Shown piece by piece: positions 55,511-64,000 of a stretch of 64,000 bases of DNA. The stretch comes from Glandiceps talaboti. Its lineage: Eukaryota; Hemichordata; Enteropneusta; Spengelidae. The stretch spans positions 1,012,501 through 1,076,500 of the forward strand of contig NC_135568.1 in the NCBI RefSeq assembly GCF_964340395.1. Reading direction: 5' to 3'. Made by a program: the position numbers and the translations under genes. The notes under the pieces are model-generated. The model did no database searches and had not been told where the DNA came from. It worked only from the letters and a program-made list of their open reading frames with translations. The first letter of the stretch is position 1. Each line of letters starts with the position of its first letter.

Positions 55511-57612
55511 TTAACATGTTACTATATTTATCACTTCTGATATGACGTAGACTTTTCGTACTACTTGGCTTACGGTAAATTATAGGTAACGTTATGTAAG
55601 CCCGAAGTTCTTTTTCTAATGTGAACTTGGTCCTAAAATTTAACTTGTGGTGTTATCTCGTCATTCTGTTTGTTTATAAACACATCCAAAGCCACGATCA
55701 CTATGTAATACCCACCTCAAATTTACAACACCTTGTTGGACTTGACTTATTTGTACGACGCCAAAGTTCATTTGGGGTAAATTCTTTCGTGAATCGTGAA
55801 CATTTCATTTCAAAGATACTCTCTAGGTTTGCATGACATGGGACCCCAAGGCGTGGGATCCCGTAGTGTGTGACCTAAGGCAAAGGTGTGCCCTTTTAAG
55901 TTCAAGAGACATGGAATGTATGGAACCCACTGGAAACATGTATTTGGGTTATCCAAGTAATTCAACAAATTTGTACTAGTTTTAATTTGTATAGCTGTTA
56001 CGTCCATTTTGTTGGTATTCTGAAATAAATAAATTAATCTAATCTAAATTAAGCTAATCTAATCTAATCTAACCCAATCTAATCTTCTATGCTGGTCTAT
56101 TCTACAATTTATAGTCTCACGTATTATCATAAGGACGACGACAAATATGTCGCTATGAATAAATTATTCTAGTTCGAGGATATTACTGTATTAATGTAGT
56201 GAAATATGAAACACTTGATAGGACCTTTTGTCTTTTCATACTCGGGTAGAGAATAAACCATTCCAAAGATTTTAGTACAGTGGTAATATAAATAAGCTGT
56301 AGAAACGTGAGATGTTTTCAACTCTTTTGGACCAAGGACATTTCATCTTAACTTGTTTTATGTTTACCCACTGTAAGATATCTATTTCAACATCAAACAA
56401 GGAATTGGAAGTTAATAAATAATAACCATGTGATGTGTATGTACTAATCGATGTGAACATATCATACATTCCAAACTCTGGACTCGTTGGGAGGTCATGC
56501 AAGGAAAAAAAGGTCACAGTGAGGTCACGACAGATCAGTGTTTGATTACTATTTATCAGTGTGTTTGCAGCTTTACTTCCTTCGTATCATAGTTTTATAC
56601 TTTAGTACATTTCAGAATGGTTTTAATTGAGGGGCAAGTAAATCTTAGTGGATTTCATGAGGCAATACACAAACGGAAATGTAAGTGAAAACTCGTGATC
56701 AGTTGTAGATGGGTGGGTGAATAATGTATGTATGAATGGACAAACAAACAGATGGCCGGCAGGTTGGCAAGCTGGCTGGCTGGCTACTTGAATGGATGAG
56801 TGGACGGACGAACAACCAACCACCATTGATGCATGGATGGGTGGATGGATGGATGGATGGATGGATGGATGGATCGATGGATGGATCGATCGATCGATCG
56901 ATCGATCGATACAAATATTGATACAATTATTGAGTACTGTTATAAATATTCAGTTTCAAATTATTAGACTATCGAGCGATCTGTTCGATGTTTGATTGAA
57001 CGAACGATCGATCTATTTATTGATTGATTAATTAATTAATTAATTAATTAACTAACTAATCGATCGATCGGTCTATATTTGGATATAGTATAGTTGGATG
57101 TACAGGAAATGTATTCCACACTGCAGCATAGGAAAAGAAATACCCACACACGTAGTATCTTCAAATGTATATCTCTAGACTCCACACTAAGTAGAATTTT
57201 ATGAAATGAAATGTACTAGCATGGATTCCAGGCCAGATTTACGATATACCCCTGGCAATATAATAACACTAGTATCTGAGTATATGAACTGTGATAATGG
57301 TGACAGTTTTAAACCAAAACTAACAAAATACCTACCTAGCCATCCATACGGTATAACCAGTATGTACGCATCGTCCAATCGTTTTTGTGGTGGACGATAA
57401 CGACCCTGAACCTGGTCATCTATTTCGTCGTTGATATCGGAGACGAGGCACGGCATTCGTATCATGTCCCACAGCCAGCCCCATCCTAATAAACCCAATG
57501 AAAACAAATAGAGAAGCCCCCATCCAACACGACCAAGATAAAAATGATGGAGTCCTAGCCACCCAAATGGTATTCCGAACAGGTAGGCCACACAAACGTT
57601 TTTATGCGCCAT
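54857..57612 (-). CDS. Double TM2-domain protein with Pro-rich tail
   Basis: Exon 1 is 57336-57612 (ATG at 57612, donor CTAG|GTAGGT). Exon 2 is 54857-55422 (acceptor CTCTCAG). They join in phase 1 to give about 280 residues. The first TM2 domain covers residues about 5-60 ([38 protein letters not shown]). The second is split by the intron ([11 protein letters not shown] | [30 protein letters not shown]). Each domain is two membrane helices joined by a short loop. The tail after about residue 145 is rich in Pro, Gln and Tyr (YPPPQG repeats) and ends with a PSAP tetrapeptide. It is a membrane protein of unknown function. The start follows no obvious signal peptide; the first helix may act as anchor. 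GA and CAGA repeats sit at the acceptor side of the intron. Confidence 0.85.
55426..55510. repeat. (GA)n / (CAGA)n microsatellite
   Basis: Begins a few bases from the acceptor of TM2 exon 2; on the gene strand it forms its CTCTCT/TCTG pyrimidine tract. Confidence 0.9.
55980..56092 (+). mobile_element. Retroelement-like 3' tail (AATCT)n
   Basis: TTTGTTGGTATTCTGAAATA then AATAAATT is followed by (AATCT)n. It resembles the 3' end of a non-LTR element. It lies in the intron of the TM2 gene. Confidence 0.4.
56836..56910. repeat. (GGAT)n / (GATC)n microsatellite
   Basis: GGAT units followed by self-complementary GATC units, in the intron of the TM2 gene. Confidence 0.9.
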
Positions 57613-60570
57613 ATTGGTAACTGTAGCACGGTGCCGTACAGCCAGAGGGTGAAATCTTCAGTTGTCCGTAGTTAGTCAACTTTAATGATTAACTCGGTGA
57701 CGTCATAATATTATCATTAATTTGTATTCATGCGAGTATGACTAATCCACAACAACACAGATTACCAGTGTTAAAAACTATTATTTAAAACCGTCACTAT
57801 CCATATGTACTTCGAGTGAGATACTTTTGTAAAAAATTAAACAAAAATAAGCTGTACAGGGTCCAAACTTCAACCTCTTTCAGTTCAAAGATTTTTCCAA
57901 CAAAACGGAACAGCGCCATAACCCCAGCTCGCCCAGAGATCTATAGCTCACGTAATTATAAACACTGCAGACTCGTTAACATACATGCAATATCATAAAT
58001 ATTGGTTGTTTCGATCGTTGGCCATGGGCGCTGTATAGATCTCAGACCATCACAGTTTGGTGATCAGATACAGAATAGATATGCTCATATTAACTGTGAA
58101 CACGGCCATCTACAAATACCATACTAGAACTTATAAGGGATTAATTCCCATGACTTTTGAAGGTTAGATTTTATTTTACTCGAGGATTGGAGATATTTCT
58201 TAAGCGTGAAATAGGTACAAATCTCTATCATATCTATGTTTAGGGAATATTCAGACGGAAATGTTAACCCATGCTTAAAGACTTTTCGTAAAAAAGTGAG
58301 CCACGCCATTTAGGCTGCACTTCTCCGTTCACCTTCCTATTGAAGAACCCCACCCCACCCCACCCTCCACTACAAAACTATTGAAGAACTCCCACCCCAC
58401 CACCCTCCACTACAAAACTATGAATCTAACGATATGTATTAATTTTACCCAAATTACGTAAACACTTATGGTGACCAGCCTAATGAGTTTGTCTAGTTCC
58501 AAGGTGTGGTTCTAATTATTTGAATCACATACAGTGAATTGAATCACGTGATTTGAACTCACAATCTCCCCAGTGTAAAGCTTGTTATTGGATGACTCGG
58601 TAACTATAATCGTAATATTGTGGGCGCAGTATACAAACTGATGACCTTTGACCTTGATGATCAAGTCTGACGTGCTCGTTGTCTGAGATCTGTATCGTTG
58701 ACGTACAAATACTCGTACTAATACTACGTATGTAGGTTACGGTCACAGGCGAGTGTTAAGGAGCCCGAGTACTATCTAGTAGATTACAGACTCATGAATA
58801 ATTACTAGGAACTATTATTTGTTCTTCGATGACCGTCAATCTTTTTTGCTGTTCTTTTTTTTATCTCCTTGCCCTGGAGCTATGCATTATGGGAAATAAA
58901 CATATCAGGAGCTTCTTCTTCTCTAACAGTAGGTCTTTGCATTGTATTGTGTAATCATTGTTACAAAGGGCCTAACATTATTCATTCCCACAATGCATTG
59001 CCAGAATGCATTGAATCATCCGCATCATAGTCAAAAATTGTATAAAATTATGCGTAAACTTGTCAACGCTATATAACAATCTTCAAGTTTATACTTCGCA
59101 TAAATATACAATTTTTAAATATAAATATTCATTGAGGGTTAGTCTATATTTAGCTCAGATATTGTGTTGACAATGATGTTTGCCCAGACGACGATAGGGC
59201 AAGCCGCGATGGACAAGTGTCTATCAACACTAGTGTCCCACAAGGAACCGAAAGCGAGGCTGATGACGGAACTTTTTCGCCCAAAATTACGTCATTAAAT
59301 GGTTCATTATTTTTGTCAGAGAGATACTACATACATGTCAGGTTTACTGGTGATTCTGAAAATAAAATTTAAATAACACAATCTAGTGACGTTAGCCCAT
59401 CCCATGACCCTAATGTAAACATAAGCCTAATTTGTTACGGTGGCAAGGCTGTCAGTTTGACCTGGCCGGATTAGGAATAACCGCAATCATAAATATTCAC
59501 ACAATCATTTGTTTCCAAGGATACACATCGATTGGAAGTTAGTTCCAGACTAGCTGGAGGTGACGTATTGTCACATGTCACCTGACTTGACCTTTGGAGC
59601 TTTGGCCGAGGACAGCACTTGAAAGAACAATAGTGTACATCGTAACCCCACCACCCTACTGTACAGAGAGGAACACAGTGGACAGTTTTACTCTAAAAAA
59701 AAACACTTTTAATAATCACAATCATACCTAGTCGACGCTTCCCAAAGATCGGATTTGATGATTATCTCACAAAAAGGTTTTACCTTTTTTAATTGACTTA
59801 TTCAGGATTCAAGCTTATTATGTATAAGTTAACGTTAGTATCTTTTTTTTAGAAAATAATTTATTATTGCACTCAAGGCATAGTTCATAAGTTCGTACGT
59901 TAATAGTTACATATTTTAAAAAGTCACGTGATAATGTCTGTAATAGTCTTCTGAACAAATAAAATTGACATAATTTACTTGTCAAATACAACATTTTTGA
60001 ACAATAATATTGTTTTTCCAAAGCGGCAATGGCTATTTTCGTTTGCCCACGGTTAGAGTTGTGGTCCGGTCACGTATCAGCCATACATTGACCGTTGATG
60101 GCGCACCATCTGTCTCTGACGACATTTGTACACATTTGTATATGGGACCGTGGGAGTCGTCAGATGGAAACTTAACCCGTGAAATACCCGTTCACGTCAT
60201 AGCTACTTGTAGTACCTCTCGTCCGTTCGTGTTCGTTGTGGGAAAAGTCCATCTAATTGAAACTGGGAAATTTCGTGCTAATTCTATCCTGTTTTGATAC
60301 CAAGTGCGTAGATAAATTATTCAGTCCTTGAATGACCACTACATACTAGACTGCACTGGGAAAGCATAGACCTGCGACTTGTAGAGGAAACTAACGAAAC
60401 CCTGAGTGCGACACTATTAACCTTTGGAATTCGGTAGTGCCTACAACGAACAAAACATGGAATTCCCGGTAAGAAACACTTATTTATACAAATAATTGCT
60501 TTTGCTTTTGGTGCTACAGTTGTTGTTGTTGTTGTCGTTGTTGTCGTTGTTGTTGTTGTCGTCGTCGTCG

Positions 60571-60602
<32 letters not shown>

Positions 60603-60986
60603 GCTGTTGTGTTCTTAACGTTGATATTGAGTGTTATGACAGATTGATGATCTGTCCAGCGAAACAAGCAAGACATCGTAAGTGATAGATGCAATAAAAA
60701 AAACAGCAGTGCAGAAATAAAAGCAAACCAAACTAACAATCAAATTGAAACATAAATTCACCAACACCTGTCAACAAAAATAACAACTTCGCTGACGATG
60801 TTTGCTCAGTTCTAGCTCTGTCAGTTTCCCTTTCTCTGTGACAATACGAGATTCTCTACCTTATTTTCAACTTTCACTTTATTTTTGTTGAATCCTGACA
60901 AATGAAATAACACTTTTCCAGGGAAATCCCCATTTCCTGATAATCTGACCTTTAGACCCGTTTCTACGAATTTTGTATCTAACTAG
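57613..60986. other. Intergenic stretch between TM2 gene and single-macro gene
   Basis: Includes the TM2 promoter side, a duplicated CCACCCTCCACTACAAAACT block at 58340-58425 and a (GTT)n run at 60511-60610. An 87-codon open stretch ending at 60297 has no splice or homology support. Upstream exons of the single-macro gene may be hidden here. Confidence 0.5.
60511..60610. repeat. (GTT)n / (GTC)n microsatellite
   Basis: Triplet repeat; the poly-Thr minus-strand frame is an artefact. Confidence 0.95.
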
Positions 60987-62465
60987 GGTGACGGTCAGAC
61001 GACTGAGGGCGCTGCATGTGGTGACTCGTTTGCGTTGACGTTGTACGAACACATCTCTTCGAACGCAAATGAAACGAAAGTGAGTGTCCGTTGTGGTGAT
61101 ATTACAATGGAAGCTGTTGATGCTATAGCTAGTTCTACAAATGGTCATTTGATACATGAAGATGGTATAGCAGCTGCTATAGTCAAAGCTGGTGGCAGTA
61201 GCATCCAAAAAGAAAGCGATGATATAATTGAAGAAAGAGGACCATTGGACATTGCTGAGGTTGTATTTACAAGTGCTGGTAATCTACCATGTAAATACAT
61301 ATTACACGTTGTAAGTCCACCATGGAATGCAGACTTGGCTCGTGACGTCACAGACATGCTGTACGAATGTTGTATGAATTTACTGACAACGGCAAATGAT
61401 GATGCTCAAGTGACGTCACTTGCTGTTCCCACAATAGGAACAGGTAAATTATCTGTAAAGTACTTAGCTATCCATTTAGCCGTCCATCTATTAAGTATTA
61501 CCCTACATTCCATCAATGTATGTATTCATTCATTCATCATTCAAACCAACCGGTCAACCTACCTTCTATCCATCCCACTCGCAGACATCCATGCATCAAC
61601 CCAATTGGTCCATCCACCCTTCCATCCAAGTGCAACCACCCATCAATCCATCCATCCATCCATCCATCCACCTACCCATCCACCCATCCAGCCACCTACC
61701 CACCCACCCATCCATCCAGCCACCTACCCACCCATCCATCCATCCATTATATGTCCATTCATCCACTTTAAGTCGACATTTCGGTCAGACTAAACAGAAG
61801 TCAAAAGTCTACATATCCATACTTGAAAGTGGTAAATTAGATCTCGAGGTAAAGGCTTTGTTTGTTAATGACACTCCTAGCATTGATAATAATTAGGTGG
61901 GGATTGATTCTTGGACACAACTGAACCAGCTGTGGTGTGAAAATTGACATCTTTGAAACCGCTTGGTCCAAATTATAGTCAAAAATCGTAAACATATGCA
62001 AAGATGTATGTCAAATCTCTACTGAAAAATCACGAGTCAAAACTACATGTTTTGTAAAAAGGGAGTCGAACCAGAGTATATGTACCAACCCATAGGCGTG
62101 TCCCATCCCCCGGGTCCCCTCCCCGGGAAATTTTCCAAATGTGTGACTCTGACAAATCGTTTCTATATAGTAAACGCTAGATAAATTGTGTTAGAAGTAG
62201 TTATACAACTCATTATCACTGCTATTGTGTTACAGGTATCTGCGGTATACCAGTTCAGATATGCGCAGAGACCATGTTGAGGGCTGTGGTGGCGTACACC
62301 TCAAACCCAACCACCAGTAAAGACAAACTCAGAGATATTCGGTTTATTGGTCTGGACTGGGACACGATGGAAGTCTTTAAATCAGTGTTCGAAGATATGG
62401 ATCGCGGTACGCAGGCTAGCGTAGAAGAAGAGGCAGAACCCGGTGATAATTTTCTGGAAGACTAA
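60987..62465 (+). CDS. Single macro-domain protein, 5' end uncertain
   Basis: Exon 60987-61443 (acceptor-like AACTAG, donor ACAG|GTAAAT) joins exon 62236-62465 (acceptor GTTACAG) in phase 1, giving about 228 residues to the TAA. A macro domain is clear: [50 protein letters not shown] and VPTIGTG. The second exon completes it ([29 protein letters not shown]) and ends in an acidic tail. It should bind ADP-ribose or a related ligand by family. Upstream sequence keeps an open frame back to the TAG before 60987, so I infer an exon boundary there. It may be the C-terminal part of a larger protein with upstream exons I could not find. The intron carries a (CCAT)n/CACC repeat at 61505-61765. Confidence 0.7.
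61505..61765. repeat. (CCAT)n-rich repeat
   Basis: Degenerate CCAT/CACC units in the intron of the single-macro gene. Pro/His/Ser-rich open frames across it are artefacts. Confidence 0.85.
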
Positions 62466-63653
62466 CAATGCACAAACTCTTATTTCTACCATTGACAATT
62501 CTTTGGGCCTAGGAAACGTGACTATGATTTGACTTGGGGAAACTTGATGGTTGGTTTTATGGAAACTTGAAGTTTGATAGCTACAAGCTACATTTGAAAT
62601 AATAAGGTAAAAACGCTTAGTGCTCTAACATGGTCGAGTAAGGTAAAACTTTACAGACTCGTTACATGTAAGAGCCTGAGGTCGGTAACAATCTTAGATT
62701 TTGTTGAAATACTAATATACACAGGCAGTGTTAAATGTCGTCAAAACAGATAGAGAATTTAGAGTAATGTTCAAGGAAAACAAATGACCTACTGGGTATC
62801 AAATAAATACTACTGGTGACAAACCAAGATAGTTTAAAAAACATACTATAACTTCGAAAACTTAGTATCATACATTGAGTCGTGTATAAGTACAGATGGT
62901 CATTTACTTACACCATAGACAGTAGAGAAATGTCACTGTCTGTGTCTTAACATCCCGAACTGAATAGGCCTAGTAATTATCTGCTAACCTTCAAAACGTA
63001 CATAATTTAATCATTCTGTGTCTCATTTTGTGTAAAAATTAAAGACGTTTATTACTATGGCTGTATCACTGTCACTGTCTTTATTGAGAATTATGTTATT
63101 TACATCAAATATATTATTCAATCCATTTGTCAATTTATCAACAATTGTTAGTATGGTGAATAAAATAACAGACGTTGCGCTATCTTTAGTAAGTATACGC
63201 TTTTAATCTATTTTCTCTCTCCCAAACCATTACCATCCATTATTTGATTGATAAACACTGAACAATTTGAACATTATATTAAAATATCCTGATTACACAC
63301 TGCTGAAGTCTTGACTAGTCTAGAATAGTCCTTTGATTCAAGCAATAAATAAAAACAACAACTGGTCTTGAAATAATATAAATTAATATATAAAAAACAA
63401 ATACCAAATACTACAAATAACATATATTTGACAAACCCCTTACTATAGTTGATCACAATGTCTTGAAATTATTAGAGTCAACAAGTGATTTGGGCCACCA
63501 TATAAATTTTAAGTTTCTCATCGTAACACATTAACACTCGATTGCGTGATCAGAGACATTAAAAGAAAAGAAACATCGGTACAAATTTGACAAATATCAC
63601 ACAGAGCTGACATTTAGCACAGCCCAACGTCATCAGATAAAAACATCGACGAT
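62466..63653. other. Intergenic stretch between convergent genes
   Basis: 3' flank of the single-macro gene and of the right-edge gene. An ATTAAA near 63040 and an AATAAA near 63162 could be polyadenylation signals of the plus-strand gene. Nothing else was seen. Confidence 0.4.
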
Positions 63654-64000
63654 TTAATCTTCATTGAATATTGTCATGTGACCATCATCAGTACTAAAAA
63701 ATATTTCACCATTACTTTGCACAACGCCCTCATCTTTCAAAAACGACATTACTTCGTCTACAATTTTCTTTGACGCGAACTTTCTGAAATGGAGAATTTG
63801 AGTGAGGAAATCTAAAATGTGGTTCCCGTCTTCAGATGTGTCTATGAAGCATTTGCTGATCTCGAACGCCTTTGGTTTGCTTACAACAGAGATGTGAACA
63901 TCAGGAAGTCGATGCCGTAACATGTCTACCATGTCGTCTGATCCGAAGAAACACATATTGGGATCGTTGTAGTGTTTTCCCAGTTTACTGAACAATTGTC
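63654..64000 (-). CDS. Unrecognised gene, last exon, cut by right edge
   Basis: Open from the window edge to TAA at 63654-63656, at least 115 residues. It contains CFFGSDDMVDMLRHRLPDVH, ISVVSKPKAFEISKCFID, HFRKFASKKIVDEVMSFLKD and FFSTDDGHMTIFNED. The alternation of predicted strands and helices and the acidic end look like a real globular domain, but I do not recognise the family. Support for coding comes from the broken paralogue at about 10220-10372, which preserves the same residues. Confidence 0.6.
   Translation of the reverse strand, partial: QLFSKLGKHYNDPNMCFFGSDDMVDMLRHRLPDVHISVVSKPKAFEISKCFIDTSEDGNHILDFLTQILHFRKFASKKIVDEVMSFLKDEGVVQSNGEIFFSTDDGHMTIFNED

Noticed and set aside
60010-60297. 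Open frame of 95 codons upstream of the single-macro gene
   Set aside because: Composition is not repeat-like, but I found no supporting splice sites, no phase link to the exon at 60987 and no domain.

Overview
The window is animal nuclear DNA. Genes are split by GT-AG introns with consistent phases, the sequence is AT-rich, and introns and spacers are filled with simple repeats such as (ATGT)n, (GATA)n and (GA)n. The gene families present (adhesion-GPCR ectodomain with a C-type lectin domain, a multi-macro-domain PARP, a tandem TM2 protein, a TIR transposon with a HECT-like gene) fit a marine invertebrate such as a lophotrochozoan or amphioxus. The species cannot be fixed from the sequence alone.

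Layout. (1) 0.4-9.8 kb, minus strand: the 5' part of an adhesion-GPCR-like gene (signal peptide, C-type lectin, two Ig-like exons, EGF, hormone-receptor motif, GAIN). It runs off the left edge. (2) 12,719-33,997: a 21.3-kb DNA transposon-like element with inverted terminal repeats of about 1.55 kb, TAT...ATA ends and a perfect 6-bp duplication (GATATA) on both sides. Inside are a two-exon DDE integrase resembling the eukaryotic IS3-like (IS3EU) group, two HECT-E3-like genes that face each other, and arrays of a 21-bp unit centred on the palindrome GTGNNCAC. (3) 34-36.3 kb: large minisatellites. (4) 38.8-49.7 kb, plus strand: a gene with four tandem macro domains and a C-terminal PARP/ART domain, 19 exons visible, with Gln at the third position of the catalytic triad. 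(5) 54.9-57.6 kb, minus: a two-exon gene for a protein with two TM2 domains and a Pro-rich tail. (6) 61.0-62.5 kb, plus: part of a second, single-macro-domain gene. (7) 63.65-64.0 kb, minus: the last exon of an unrecognised gene. A broken copy of that exon lies at about 10.2-10.4 kb.

The most interesting object is the giant element. Both HECT-like proteins keep the catalytic HTC motif. Their C-terminal halves are about 93% identical, while their N-terminal halves have diverged strongly. Several internal copies of the terminal sequence suggest that the element is composite. The macro-PARP and single-macro genes suggest an ADP-ribose signalling neighbourhood, but this is inference from domain content only. 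All gene models were built by eye from reading frames, splice consensus and phase agreement. No database search was possible.
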